A stretch of 64,000 nucleotides of DNA. It comes from Alistipes sp. (GTDB taxonomy: Bacteria > Bacteroidota > Bacteroidia > Bacteroidales > Rikenellaceae). A program made the translations under genes and the position numbers. Under the pieces are notes generated by a model that worked only from the letters and a program-made list of their open reading frames with translations, was not told the DNA's origin and searched no databases. This document shows positions 35,433 through 43,705 of the stretch, piece after piece; positions within the stretch are counted from its first letter, which is position 1; each line of letters begins with the position of its first letter. The DNA is taken from positions 1 to 64,000 of the forward strand of contig JAFVRC010000004.1 of assembly GCA_017504485.1 (NCBI GenBank). Reading direction: 5' to 3'.

Positions 35433-37085
35433 ATGAAGCAGATGTCTATCTTTTTGGCAGCAATGGCCCTTATGGTCGGCTGTTCGCGCCATGTTGAATC
35501 TATGGGCAGTGTGTCGGTAATTCCGTGTCCTGCAAAGGTTGAGTTGGCGCAAGGTGTATTCACGCTTGCCCCCTCGACCGTCGTGGCACTTCACTTCGAG
35601 GATGCAGGTCTGCCGGCTGCCGTAGCACTGATAAATAGGGTGTTGGAGCCTATCTTCGGGCGTGCTCTTGCGATAGTGGGCAGCGACGAGGCGCCGATGG
35701 AGAATGTAATAAATATCTTCCGAAGCGCCGAGATTGCCGACGAGGGCTATACGCTTGATATCACCCCTTCGGCAATCGACATTGCGGCGGCCGATGCTCA
35801 CGGCGTGTTCTACGCCTTGCAGACGCTGCGTCAGATGTTGCCTGTCGAAGCACTGAAGGGACGTGTCGGCTCGGTCGATATTCCGGCTGCGAAGATTGAG
35901 GACGCTCCGCACTTTCAGTATCGAGGTCTGCTACTCGACGTAGGCCGCTACTTCTTCGATGTCGATGAGGTGAAGAGTATGATTGACATAGCTGCGATGC
36001 ACAAGATGAACTACTTCCATTGGCACCTCACCGAGGATCAGGGTTGGCGCATCGAGATAAAGAAGTATCCGCGTCTGACGGAGGTGGGTAGTCGTCGCGA
36101 CGACTCGATGGAGATAGGCGTGCACTACGCGCGTGGCGCCAAACTCAAGGGTGAGCCTTATGGCCCGTTCTTCTATACGCAGGAGCAGATTCGTGAGGTG
36201 GTGCGCTATGCCGAGGAGCGATTTGTCACCATCATCCCCGAGATTGACCTGCCCGGACATATGGTTGCGGCGTTGGCCTCGTATCCGCACCTCGGTTGTG
36301 TGGGTGAAGGCTATAAGGTGCGCGTGTCGTGGGGTATCTCGGAGGATGTGATGTGCGTGGGCAAGGAGAGCACCTTCGAGTTTATCGAGGATGTTCTCAC
36401 CGAGGTCCTCGACCTCTTCCCTTCGGAGTATATCCATATCGGTGGCGACGAGTGCCCGCGTGTGGCGTGGACGAAGTGTCCTCACTGCCAAGCGCGTATG
36501 AAGGCGGAGGGCCTTACGAGTGAGGCGCAGCTGCAAACATACTGCAATCACCGCGTCGAGGCCTTCTTGCAGAAGCACGGCCGCAAGATGATTGGTTGGG
36601 ACGAGATTCTCGAGGGTGGTGTGTCGCCTACGACGACCGTGATGTCGTGGACCGGCGTAGAGGGCGGTATTGCTGCGGCAAAGGCGGGCAATCCTGTCGT
36701 TATGACTCCGCGCAACTACTTCTACATCAATCGTCCGCAGAGTCGCCATCTCGAAAAAGAGCCTCCGTTTGGACAGCCTAAAAACAAGGCTCCGCGCTAC
36801 CTGACGCTCGACAGTATCTATAAGTATAACCCTTACGACAGGCTGACTGCCGACGAGCAACGCAATATTAAGGGCGTGGAGGCGTGCCTCTGGACCGAGC
36901 AGATTGATACCTACGACTATCTCGAGTACCTCACTCTGCCGCGTCTCTCGGCTGTTTCGGAGGTCGCTTGGAGCCTCAATCACCGCGATTGGAATCGCTA
37001 TATCTCCGACCTCGAACATCTGCGAAAGTTGTATGACTATCACGGTTACAACTACGCCACCTCATATTGGCGCGATAACGAGTAG
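35433..37085 (+). CDS. GH20 beta-N-acetylhexosaminidase lipoprotein
   Basis: 550 residues from ATG 35433. Signal peptide II ending LMVGC, so lipidation at Cys17. A GH20b domain (about 30-150) precedes the catalytic barrel (YRGLLLDVGRYFFDVDEVKSMIDIAAMHKMNYFHWHLTEDQGWRIEIKKYP). Catalytic Asp339-Glu340 lie in HIGGDECPRVAW. It removes terminal GlcNAc or GalNAc by substrate-assisted catalysis, most likely from host or bacterial glycans at the cell surface. It follows its own promoter. Confidence 0.93.
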   Translation: MKQMSIFLAAMALMVGCSRHVESMGSVSVIPCPAKVELAQGVFTLAPSTVVALHFEDAGLPAAVALINRVLEPIFGRALAIVGSDEAPMENVINIFRSAEIADEGYTLDITPSAIDIAAADAHGVFYALQTLRQMLPVEALKGRVGSVDIPAAKIEDAPHFQYRGLLLDVGRYFFDVDEVKSMIDIAAMHKMNYFHWHLTEDQGWRIEIKKYPRLTEVGSRRDDSMEIGVHYARGAKLKGEPYGPFFYTQEQIREVVRYAEERFVTIIPEIDLPGHMVAALASYPHLGCVGEGYKVRVSWGISEDVMCVGKESTFEFIEDVLTEVLDLFPSEYIHIGGDECPRVAWTKCPHCQARMKAEGLTSEAQLQTYCNHRVEAFLQKHGRKMIGWDEILEGGVSPTTTVMSWTGVEGGIAAAKAGNPVVMTPRNYFYINRPQSRHLEKEPPFGQPKNKAPRYLTLDSIYKYNPYDRLTADEQRNIKGVEACLWTEQIDTYDYLEYLTLPRLSAVSEVAWSLNHRDWNRYISDLEHLRKLYDYHGYNYATSYWRDNE

Positions 37086-37102
37086 AACTATCCCATAAAA
37101 CA

Positions 37103-37137
37103 AGCGAGAGCTGCTCCTGCATGGGGCAGCTCTCGCT
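37103..37137. terminator. Terminator between GH20 and cyclophilin genes
   Basis: AGCGAGAGCTGC (37103-37114) / GCAGCTCTCGCT (37126-37137). On the minus strand it is followed by TGTTTTATG, so it mainly serves the cyclophilin side. Confidence 0.7.
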
Positions 37138-37154
37138 GTGTTGTAAGGGGTGTA

Positions 37155-37595
37155 TTACTCCTCCTTCGAGATTGTTACGGAGAAGATAAGGTCGCCCGGG
37201 CGGATGTCGTCAATCACATCTTCACCCTCGACCACCTTGCCGAAGCAGGTGTGTACGCCGTCAAGGTGCTGCGTGTTGCGGCGGTTGTGGCAGATGAAGA
37301 ACTGCGAGCCGCCCGTGTCCTTGCCTCGATGCGCCATCGAAAGAACGCCGCGGTCATGGTACTGACGCTCGGCATCCGTCTCACACGGAATAGTCCATCC
37401 AGGGCCTCCCGCTCCATTGCCGATAGGGCAGCCGCCCTGAATCACAAAGTCGGGAATCACACGGTGGAACGTCAGTCCGTCGTAGAAACGTGCCTCGGCG
37501 AGTTTGACAAAATTTGCTACGGTGATGGGTGTCTCCTTCTCGTAGAGTTCTACCTTCATATCACCCTTCTCGGTCGAAATAATAGCGTAGGTCAT
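37155..37595 (-). CDS. Cyclophilin-type peptidyl-prolyl isomerase
   Basis: 146 residues from ATG 37595, no signal peptide, so cytoplasmic. Seen: [57 protein letters not shown], with the catalytic [13 protein letters not shown] block, and GGSQFFICH. It is a PpiB-like folding catalyst. It is downstream of the sirtuin gene with a 25-base gap. Confidence 0.93.
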   Translation of the reverse strand: MTYAIISTEKGDMKVELYEKETPITVANFVKLAEARFYDGLTFHRVIPDFVIQGGCPIGNGAGGPGWTIPCETDAERQYHDRGVLSMAHRGKDTGGSQFFICHNRRNTQHLDGVHTCFGKVVEGEDVIDDIRPGDLIFSVTISKEE

Positions 37596-37620
37596 AATTT
37601 TATCTCTTTTATAGAGGTGT

Positions 37621-38331
37621 TTAGTGGCTGTTGATCTCGGCAAACTCTTTGAGCTGTGCGACCAATTTTGGCAGACCGACGGCCGCACGCTCCTTCTTGT
37701 GGAAAATGCGGTTGCGGAGGAACGGAATCTTCGGCACGGCAGGATCGACCACATAGATTGGCACATCGTTGTTCTTAACCCAGCCGACCAACGAGGCTGC
37801 AGGATAGACCGCGAGCGAAGTACCCACGACAATCAGCATATCCGCCTCCTTGACTATCTCGCGTGCCTTGTCGAACATCGGTACAGCCTCGCCGAAAAAT
37901 ACGATATGTGGGCGCAGAAGTTCGCCATTCGGGGCCTTCTCGTTGGGCTCTTGGTCGCGCAGACCGATGTCGGTGATGAACTGCTCGCCACTCTCCTCGC
38001 GCAGCTTCGTAAGCTCGCCGTGCAGGTGGGTGATTTTGGTCGAGCCGGCCTGCTCGTGCAGGTTGTCTATGTTTTGTGTAATTATCTCTACGTCAAAATA
38101 TTGCTCCAACTCGACAAGAGCCTTATGTCCTGCATTTGGCTGCTTGCCGGCCATCTCGCGGCGGCGCATATTGTAGAAGTTTATCACTTTGGCTCTATCA
38201 CGCGCCAAAGCCTCTGGCGTGCAGACCTCCTCAATCTTGTAGTTCGCCCACAGGCCATCGCTACTACGATAGGTCGGAATGCCCGAATCGGCACTTATGC
38301 CCGCCCCTGTAAGTACAACTATCTTTAACAT
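37621..38331 (-). CDS. SIR2-family NAD-dependent protein deacylase lacking the zinc cysteines
   Basis: 236 residues from ATG 38331. NAD-binding [14 protein letters not shown] (the GAGxSxxSGIPxFR motif), QNIDNLH and the catalytic His in HLHGEL are all there, as are [14 protein letters not shown] and the end-of-domain IYVVDP. The usual Cys-X2-Cys pairs after HLHGEL are missing; the protein has one cysteine in all (EEVC). Bacteroidetes sirtuins often lack this zinc ribbon. Likely removes acyl groups from lysines in the cytoplasm. Confidence 0.88.
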   Translation of the reverse strand: MLKIVVLTGAGISADSGIPTYRSSDGLWANYKIEEVCTPEALARDRAKVINFYNMRRREMAGKQPNAGHKALVELEQYFDVEIITQNIDNLHEQAGSTKITHLHGELTKLREESGEQFITDIGLRDQEPNEKAPNGELLRPHIVFFGEAVPMFDKAREIVKEADMLIVVGTSLAVYPAASLVGWVKNNDVPIYVVDPAVPKIPFLRNRIFHKKERAAVGLPKLVAQLKEFAEINSH

Positions 38332-38353
38332 AATTTTAGCTCTCCGTTTATAT

Positions 38354-39472
38354 CTATTTCGCCTTGCCAAAATAGATGTCCAACAGCTCTTTTGCGGCGA
38401 TAAACGAACTCAACTTTGCGCTGAGTACGCGCTCCTCGACATCGGCGATACGGCTCTCAATCTCGGGGTTGAGGTAGAAGCGGCTCTTCAATGTCTCGTT
38501 TATGCTCTCGTACATCCAATACTTGTTCTGCTCGTTGCGGTGGTGTTGGAAGTATCCGTTACGTTTGGTATGCTCGAGGTACTCCTCTACGCCCTTCCAT
38601 ATCTCCTCCAAGCCGACACCTTCGAGCGAGGAGCAGGTATAGACCTTTGCCCGCCAATCGCTTTCGGGAGTAGGGAAGAGGTGAAGCGCGTTTTGGAACT
38701 GACGGCGTGCCACCTCGGCCTTGACCTTGTTCTCCCCGTCGGCCTTGGTGATGACCATCAGGTCGGCCATCTCCATAATGCCGCGTTTGATACCCTGCAG
38801 CTCGTCGCCGGCACCCGAAATCTGCAACAAGAGGAACATATCGACCATCGAATGCACGGCCGTCTCCGACTGACCGACACCCACGGTCTCGATAAAGATA
38901 ACATCGAAGCCTGCCGCCTCGCACAATACGACCGTTTCGCGGGTTTTGCGAGCTACGCCGCCGAGCGAGCCTGCTGATGGCGAAGGGCGGATAAAGATGT
39001 CGGGGTTGTGGCAGATGGTCTCCATACGGGTTTTGTCGCCGAGGATAGAGCCTCCGCTACGCTCCGACGATGGGTCAATAGCCAGAACAGCCAACTTGTG
39101 GTGCAGCGAGGTGACCATATTGCCGACAGCCTCAATCCACGTCGATTTTCCCGCACCCGGAACACCCGTGATACCTATGCGTACCGAGTTGCCGGCATAG
39201 GGAAGACATCGCTCGATAATCTCTTGTGCCTGTGCGTAGTTGTCGGGGTTGTTGCTCTCGATGAGTGTTATCGCCTGTGAGAGTATGGTTATGTTGCCCG
39301 CCAAGATGCCCTCGACAAACTCGTCGGTCGTAAGACGGCGGCGACGCTTCTTGACGAAGTAGGGGTTTACAATCGGTTGGTCGGCCACGCCATCCGTAAC
39401 CGAGAGTGCGCTGTCGTGGTGCGTGTCGCGGTACTCACCACGCTCGTAATGGTCTATTTTAGTGAAAGACAT
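38354..39472 (-). CDS. meaB: Methylmalonyl-CoA mutase-associated GTPase MeaB
   Basis: 372 residues. G3E-family P-loop GTPase with Walker A GVPGAGKS at 103-110, VLAIDPSSERSGGSILGDKTRM, FIETVGVGQSE and ITKADGEN (the NKxD-like guanine motif). It guards and reloads cobalamin in methylmalonyl-CoA mutase. The mutase itself is not in the window, but the epimerase and decarboxylase lie four kb away. It ends 22 bases before the sirtuin start. Confidence 0.95.
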   Translation of the reverse strand: MSFTKIDHYERGEYRDTHHDSALSVTDGVADQPIVNPYFVKKRRRRLTTDEFVEGILAGNITILSQAITLIESNNPDNYAQAQEIIERCLPYAGNSVRIGITGVPGAGKSTWIEAVGNMVTSLHHKLAVLAIDPSSERSGGSILGDKTRMETICHNPDIFIRPSPSAGSLGGVARKTRETVVLCEAAGFDVIFIETVGVGQSETAVHSMVDMFLLLQISGAGDELQGIKRGIMEMADLMVITKADGENKVKAEVARRQFQNALHLFPTPESDWRAKVYTCSSLEGVGLEEIWKGVEEYLEHTKRNGYFQHHRNEQNKYWMYESINETLKSRFYLNPEIESRIADVEERVLSAKLSSFIAAKELLDIYFGKAK

Positions 39473-39478
39473 CGCGTA

Positions 39479-39958
39479 TTATTGTTTCGTTGTTGTTAGT
39501 TTCTCTATAAGCTCTCTGTTGAGCGTGCGCGGGTTGCCGAACCATATAGCACGCCTCTTGTGCAACATAACACCAAAGGGGGCATATCGCACTCCGTAGC
39601 GATCGAAGAACTCGTCGCCGAGCACTACTACGCCCGACGTGCCTTGCGCCAAGGTATGAACCCACGGCGCAAGTGCTGCACCCTCCTCCTTGGTTACGAC
39701 CACGATGTTGAGCTCCTTGATATTGTCGGCAATGGCGGCTATGCGCTCCGACGATAGGCGGCACGGCTCGCTCTTCGAGTGTATAAACTCAATATATGTA
39801 TATGTGTGAGCCTCGGGGGTGTGGCCATTCAGCCACCTTATGTGGCTCGACTTGATGCGCGGCGTGCGCTCGCCGAGAGCGATGTTCTGCGCCCCGACAC
39901 TCGGCACTGTGAGCAGCCCCGCAAGCCCTACGGCCAAATACATAATAAATTTTCTCAT
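39479..39958 (-). CDS. Exported thioredoxin-fold protein with an SxxC site
   Basis: 159 residues from ATG 39958; a longer frame to 40015 has no family support. Signal peptide to about residue 23 (SVGAQ). YTYIEFIHSKSEPCRLSSERI resembles the WCxxC loop of TlpA-like thioredoxins but the first cysteine is serine (Ser-Glu-Pro-Cys). YGVRYAPFGVMLHKRRAIWFG has the cis-proline loop and last strands of the fold. Redox activity would need one cysteine only, or is lost. It begins a unit followed by meaB. Confidence 0.6.
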   Translation of the reverse strand: MRKFIMYLAVGLAGLLTVPSVGAQNIALGERTPRIKSSHIRWLNGHTPEAHTYTYIEFIHSKSEPCRLSSERIAAIADNIKELNIVVVTKEEGAALAPWVHTLAQGTSGVVVLGDEFFDRYGVRYAPFGVMLHKRRAIWFGNPRTLNRELIEKLTTTKQ

Positions 39959-39984
39959 TCTACGGCAAGAATTCAAACCAACTA

Positions 39985-39992
39985 CAAAGATA
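39985..39992 (-). promoter_or_regulatory. -7 box for the thioredoxin-like/meaB operon
   Basis: CAAAGATA, TATCTTTG on the minus strand, 27 bases before the start codon at 39958. Confidence 0.6.
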
Positions 39993-40063
39993 CATTTTTT
40001 TCGCCGAAAGTCCAAAATTTAAAAAAAATTGCGATTATGATGGTTGTTTTGATAAAAAGTTGC

Positions 40064-40071
40064 TATATTTG
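40064..40071 (+). promoter_or_regulatory. -7 box upstream of the 6S-like RNA
   Basis: TATATTTG fits TAnnTTTG; expected start near 40078. No protein-coding start follows within 330 bases, which fits an RNA gene. Confidence 0.6.
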
Positions 40072-40077
40072 TGATAT

Positions 40078-40328
40078 AATAATCGAAAAAGTTTATTGCC
40101 TATGGAACATTAGCGTAGTTTTGATACGCATAATTTAGACATATAAGAAGGAAAAGCATTTTGATTTATTCACTCTCTGACTAAAGTTTGGCGACTTAAA
40201 ATAGAGAACTTTGGAATAACAATTGAAATGCTCACGCAGCGGCGTGGGCTTTTTGTTGTTTCGTAGTTCTCGGGTTACGCCAAACACCCTGTCAGAGCGA
40301 GATACAGAAAGTACCGCGCTTTTTTTTG
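40078..40328 (+). ncRNA. ssrS: 6S RNA-like (probable Bacteroidales-1) RNA
   Basis: A 330-base non-coding stretch holds one long rod of paired segments: CTCTGAC (40175-40181) with GTCAGAG (40291-40297), GTTTGGCG (40186-40193) with CGCCAAAC (40278-40285), GAGAACT (40204-40210) with AGTTCTC (40265-40271), AACAA with TTGTT, and the tip GCTCACGC (40230-40237) with GCGTGGGC (40242-40249). Internal loops between helices give the opened-promoter look of 6S RNA. A T run (40320-40327) could end it. Family knowledge: 6S RNA binds housekeeping RNA polymerase. The assignment to 6S is inference from structure; the 5' end is set by the promoter. Confidence 0.6.
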
Positions 40329-40415
40329 TGCGTATCTGTCAAATATTTAAGGTACAGCGGAGTAGCCCGAAAAGCCATCAAGTGAGTAGGGGAAAGACGA
40401 AAAAACTTAAATATT

Positions 40416-40556
40416 ATGAAAAAGAACTTGAAGAGATTTGTTCTTTTGCTCGTTGCAGCAATGACTGTTGGAGCAATTTGCACGGCATGCGACCCCGATG
40501 ATGTTGATGCATTCGCCGAGGGATATCGCGATGGCTACTACGGCTCGTATTATTAA
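40416..40556 (+). CDS. Small predicted lipoprotein (46 aa), first of five small exported proteins
   Basis: ATG 40416 to TAA 40556, 46 residues. A basic start (MKKNLKRF) and hydrophobic core lead to ICTAC, an imperfect lipobox with lipidation expected at Cys25. The mature part is DPDDVDAFAEGYRDGYYGSYY, an acidic head followed by Gly/Tyr repeats. Acidic residues right after the lipid cysteine resemble the Bacteroidetes surface-export signal, an inference. I do not recognise the family. Four more small exported proteins follow with gaps of 29, 32, 11 and 28 bases. Confidence 0.65.
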   Translation: MKKNLKRFVLLLVAAMTVGAICTACDPDDVDAFAEGYRDGYYGSYY

Positions 40557-40585
40557 ATCACTTGTGCAAACCAAATGTAGAAGAG

Positions 40586-40885
40586 ATGAAAAGGATTTTT
40601 ATATTGTTGTTGGCAGTTGCTTTCTCGACGATGTGCGCGTTGGCACTTCCAAAGGGTAAGTATTCGGATGGTGGTGACTCGACGATTATAGTGACCGACA
40701 CATATATTTATCTATACATAGGTCAGTATAGTGCCGGCTCATTTACAATTGCAGATGTGGACCACGAGGCGCAGACATTTGTTGCCATCATGAGTGATGG
40801 TGGCCGCGTTCAGGGCCGATGGTATTACAAGGATGGCTCCCTCTATGTGAAGATAGGCAGCAGAACCTTGAAATATTGCGATTAG
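40586..40885 (+). CDS. Small exported protein of unknown function (99 aa)
   Basis: 99 residues from ATG 40586. Signal peptide to about residue 20 (FSTMCALALPKG). The mature part looks all-beta: STIIVTDTYIYLYIGQ, SFTIADVDHEAQTFVAIMSDGG, VQGRWYYKDGSLYVKIG, ending YCD. One cysteine remains in the mature chain, two before the end. It could be a small lipocalin-like or protease-inhibitor-like barrel, but I do not recognise it. Codon use is AT-richer than in the metabolic genes around the cassette. Confidence 0.65.
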   Translation: MKRIFILLLAVAFSTMCALALPKGKYSDGGDSTIIVTDTYIYLYIGQYSAGSFTIADVDHEAQTFVAIMSDGGRVQGRWYYKDGSLYVKIGSRTLKYCD

Positions 40886-40917
40886 TTTGATTATTAACTA
40901 CAAAAAAGAACGACAAG

Positions 40918-41259
40918 ATGAATAAGATGTTTTTAAGTGCTATTGCCCTGCTTTTGTCGGTGGTGGCATATGCAGATGACACCAAGACGTGCCGGGTTCT
41001 AGAGACCGACGGCTCGGTTGAGGTTAGCGTTATGGTTACGGATGAATCGACGGGCAAGTGCATTGTTTCGTTTTCGAATGATACGGAGCGTAACGTAAAT
41101 GTTCGCTATGTGGTTTATGATGAAGTTTCGTGCAAGCGTTTGCCGGGCTCAAAATTGGTCTATTCCAATAGCGAGGCTACGAGAGAGGTAGTTTTTGGTA
41201 TCCCGGTCAAGTCCGGACGTGTGAAAATCACATCCTTGACAGGTGAAAAATGTAAGTAA
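40918..41259 (+). CDS. Small exported protein of unknown function (113 aa)
   Basis: 113 residues. Signal peptide to about residue 19 (LLLSVVAYA-DD). The mature part has four cysteines (TKTC, TGKC, EVSC, GEKC), which could pair in two disulfides, and an Ig-like pattern of strands (VEVSVMVTDE, CIVSFSND, VNVRYVVYDE, TREVVFGIPV, GRVKITSL). The family is not recognised. Third gene of the cassette. Confidence 0.65.
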   Translation: MNKMFLSAIALLLSVVAYADDTKTCRVLETDGSVEVSVMVTDESTGKCIVSFSNDTERNVNVRYVVYDEVSCKRLPGSKLVYSNSEATREVVFGIPVKSGRVKITSLTGEKCK

Positions 41260-41270
41260 CGGCAGATGTT

Positions 41271-41621
41271 ATGAAAAGGATAATATTGACATTGGTTTCT
41301 ATCGTATGCCTTTGCGCGGTTGTGTCGGCAAATTATCGTTACATAGGATGGGATTTTGTATGCAAAGAGGGCGGCGAGGTTGTCGGCCGAATGCATTTCT
41401 CGCCATCCGATGCACAAAATGGTACATTCCGGGTGGAGTATCGCGGAGAGGTTATATCGGGTAGGTATGAGATGGAAAGACCGGTAAGTAAAGGTGAAAG
41501 CGTGCCGATTACTTACTACTCTTCGGATGGACGACAGACTCGTGGTGACCACGTTTGGGCATTGAACGGGGATAGGCTTGTCTCGATTGATGGGCTCTGT
41601 TTTTATCCAATAGGCAGATAA
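41271..41621 (+). CDS. Small exported protein of unknown function (116 aa)
   Basis: 116 residues. Signal peptide to about residue 20 (CLCAVVSA-NY). The mature chain is beta-rich with many aromatic residues (YRYIGWDFVCKEGG, MHFSPSDAQNGTFRVEYRGEVISGRYEME) and one cysteine in the FVCKEGG segment plus one near the end (GLCFYPIG), so a disulfide is possible. Its opening RYIGWDF resembles the aromatic-rich style of the last cassette protein. It starts 11 bases after the preceding gene. Confidence 0.65.
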   Translation: MKRIILTLVSIVCLCAVVSANYRYIGWDFVCKEGGEVVGRMHFSPSDAQNGTFRVEYRGEVISGRYEMERPVSKGESVPITYYSSDGRQTRGDHVWALNGDRLVSIDGLCFYPIGR

Positions 41622-41649
41622 TATTAAACTTCTAAACAAAAACTTAAAA

Positions 41650-41985
41650 ATGAAAACGAATACGATTATTTTGGTAGTTATCGCTATGTTGTTGGGCGTA
41701 TTTTCGGCCAATGCAACAGCGACAGAGTCGGCCACTTCTGTAAATGTAGAGAACGCAACGGAGATTGCTCCTTCTTACAGTTTTGTGGCAAACATAACAG
41801 CTTATAAATTCAGCGGACGTGGAGGCATTAGCATTAAGACTCAAAGCTCCGCGAAGTTGTACGAAAAAGATGGTAATTACTACGCTTTTAAGAATGGTAA
41901 CTACTATCGCGTAAGAAGCTCAAATCGTGACGGTTACGACTATATGTTCTATGATGATTACGGAACATGGTATTTTAACTATTAG
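41650..41985 (+). CDS. Small exported Tyr-rich protein of unknown function (111 aa)
   Basis: 111 residues. Signal peptide to about residue 23 (VFSANATA). No cysteine in the mature part. The C-terminal half is loaded with Tyr, Asn and Gly (LYEKDGNYYAFKNGNYYRV, DGYDYMFYDDYGTWYFNY), giving a repeated YEKDGNYYAF/KNGNYYRV unit that looks like a beta-hairpin repeat. Possibly a surface-binding or self-assembling peptide; that is speculation. It closes the cassette before a strong terminator. Confidence 0.65.
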   Translation: MKTNTIILVVIAMLLGVFSANATATESATSVNVENATEIAPSYSFVANITAYKFSGRGGISIKTQSSAKLYEKDGNYYAFKNGNYYRVRSSNRDGYDYMFYDDYGTWYFNY

Positions 41986-42002
41986 CAGTTGAAAGACGCA
42001 AA

Positions 42003-42041
42003 AAAAAATCGGCGAGGCGAATGGCCTTGCCGATTTTTTTT
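42003..42041 (+). terminator. Terminator of the small exported protein cassette
   Basis: AAAATCGGC (42005-42013) / GCCGATTTT (42029-42037), with inner AGGC/GCCT, followed by T residues. It may also serve the converging GH43 gene. Confidence 0.85.
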
Positions 42042-42069
42042 GCTGTCGATATTTTGCATCGGGCGGATG

Positions 42070-43038
42070 CTATTTAGGCGACTTGTCGAGACGAGGTGTT
42101 ATGTAGCGGTTGCTGATGGCGAAGCGGTCGCGGCCATCGATGCGGCGGAATGAGGCGCGACTGATGTACATGCAGCGCGGATGTATCTTCTCGCGACTAT
42201 TGTGGGCGTGAAATACGTAGTGTAGCCGTCCGCGCTTGTCGAGGAAGGGTGCGCCATGACCCGAGCCTACGAGGTCGCCCGGGCGTTGCAGGATGGGATT
42301 CCCCTTCGACTTCACCCACGGCCCTCGGATGCTCTTTGCCGTGGCGTAGCCTATGCCGTACTTTTGGCTGTGGTAGCCATTGCCCGAGTAGAGTAGGTAG
42401 TAGATGCCGTTGTGTTTGAGGATGCTCGGTCCCTCGTTTACCTTGCCTTCGAGTCGTTCCCATTGCTGCTTCGGGCGGATGCAGAAGGAAGCGGTGGCGG
42501 GCTTGATGGTCGTAAGGTCGCGCTCGAGTTCGGCAACATAGATGCTGAATCCCTTGTTCGTGACGACATACAACATGTACGGCGTGCCGTCGTCGTCGAT
42601 GAAGAGCGTGTTGTCGATAATGTGTTGGTCGGGGAGTATCGGCTCCTGCTTTGCCTGACGGAATGGGCCGGTCGGGGAGTCGGCCGTCGCTACGCAGATA
42701 TGCTTCTCGGCGGTGTAGTACATGTAGAACTTGCCGTCGATATGATAGACCTCAGGAGCCCAAAACCACTTCTCGCCGTAGGAGTCCTTTTTGTGGAGCG
42801 CAAGCCCCTCGCGTTGCCATGTCTTCAGGTCGTCGGAGCTGTAAACCTCGATGCCGTTCCGCGAGTGGGTTCCGTAGGCATAGTAAGTGTCGCCGTGTAG
42901 CAGTATAAACGGATCTGCGAGTGGCACCAATTCTTCGGGAGCTACGGTTATGGTGCGACCGGTAACCGCCGTGGTGCAGAGTAGCAGGACGACGAATATC
43001 AGCGATTTGGTGGGCGAAAGTGTGGTGTGTGCGCTCAT
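42070..43038 (-). CDS. Secreted GH43-family glycoside hydrolase
   Basis: 322 residues. N-terminal signal peptide (hydrophobic stretch about 12-25, ending AVTG). Five-bladed propeller features of GH43: LADPFILLHGDTYYAYGT with the base Asp, IIDNTLFIDDDGTPYMLY with the pKa-modulating Asp, and KVNEGPSILKHNGIYYLLYSG with the acid Glu. Substrate likely an arabinan, xylan or beta-galactan side chain; not decided by sequence. It stands alone on the minus strand and converges with the small protein cassette. Confidence 0.88.
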   Translation of the reverse strand: MSAHTTLSPTKSLIFVVLLLCTTAVTGRTITVAPEELVPLADPFILLHGDTYYAYGTHSRNGIEVYSSDDLKTWQREGLALHKKDSYGEKWFWAPEVYHIDGKFYMYYTAEKHICVATADSPTGPFRQAKQEPILPDQHIIDNTLFIDDDGTPYMLYVVTNKGFSIYVAELERDLTTIKPATASFCIRPKQQWERLEGKVNEGPSILKHNGIYYLLYSGNGYHSQKYGIGYATAKSIRGPWVKSKGNPILQRPGDLVGSGHGAPFLDKRGRLHYVFHAHNSREKIHPRCMYISRASFRRIDGRDRFAISNRYITPRLDKSPK

Positions 43039-43168
43039 TTTGCGGAGATTATTGGGTATTGTATAGCAAATGTATGAAAAATTTGCAAAGTGGAATATGT
43101 GTTGTCAGATATTTCACAAATGGCAAAAAGTTTTTGTGAAAATGGTTGGTTATTTTCTATGAAAATAG

Positions 43169-43176
43169 TAACTTTG
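43169..43176 (+). promoter_or_regulatory. -7 box of the epimerase promoter
   Basis: TAACTTTG fits TAnnTTTG, 80 bases before the mce ATG. Confidence 0.55.
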
Positions 43177-43256
43177 TCGGGTTTATATGGTGAACTGCCG
43201 GATAGACACTTGAAAAACAACAATATTTCTTTATTAACCAATAAAAACTTTTTGCT

Positions 43257-43661
43257 ATGAAAGTATCGCACATTGAGCATCTCGGTATCGCAGTGAAGAG
43301 CCTGGATGAGGCCATTCCTTATTGGGAGGGCGCACTTGGATTGAAGTGTTACAAGATTGAGGAGGTTGCCGACCAGAAGGTTCGCACCGCATTCTTTATG
43401 TTGGGTCAGACCAAGATTGAACTCTTGGAGGCTACGTCGGAGGACTCGACCATCGCCAAGTTTATCGAGAACAAGGGTATCGGTATTCACCACATGGCTC
43501 TCGCCGTTGAGGGTATCGAGGAGCAACTCGCTGATGCCGAGGCTCAGGGCATCCGTCTTATTGACAAGACCCCTCGCAAGGGTGCTGACGATATGACTAT
43601 CGCATTCCTCCACCCGAAGAGCACGCAGGGTATCCTTACCGAGCTTTGCGAGAAGAAGTAA
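43257..43661 (+). CDS. mce: Methylmalonyl-CoA epimerase
   Basis: 134 residues, vicinal-oxygen-chelate fold. Interconverts (R)- and (S)-methylmalonyl-CoA between the mutase and the decarboxylase. Metal and catalytic residues: KVSHIEHLGIAVKSLDEAIPYW (first His), KIELLE (Glu), GIGIHHMALAVEGIEE (His pair) and the end Glu in GILTELCE. The decarboxylase genes follow 174 bases downstream, with repeat copy C between them. Confidence 0.95.
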   Translation: MKVSHIEHLGIAVKSLDEAIPYWEGALGLKCYKIEEVADQKVRTAFFMLGQTKIELLEATSEDSTIAKFIENKGIGIHHMALAVEGIEEQLADAEAQGIRLIDKTPRKGADDMTIAFLHPKSTQGILTELCEKK

Positions 43662-43705
43662 AAGTCGTTCTGATTGGTAAATTTTGTACGGGCGTGTCGG
43701 GTACC

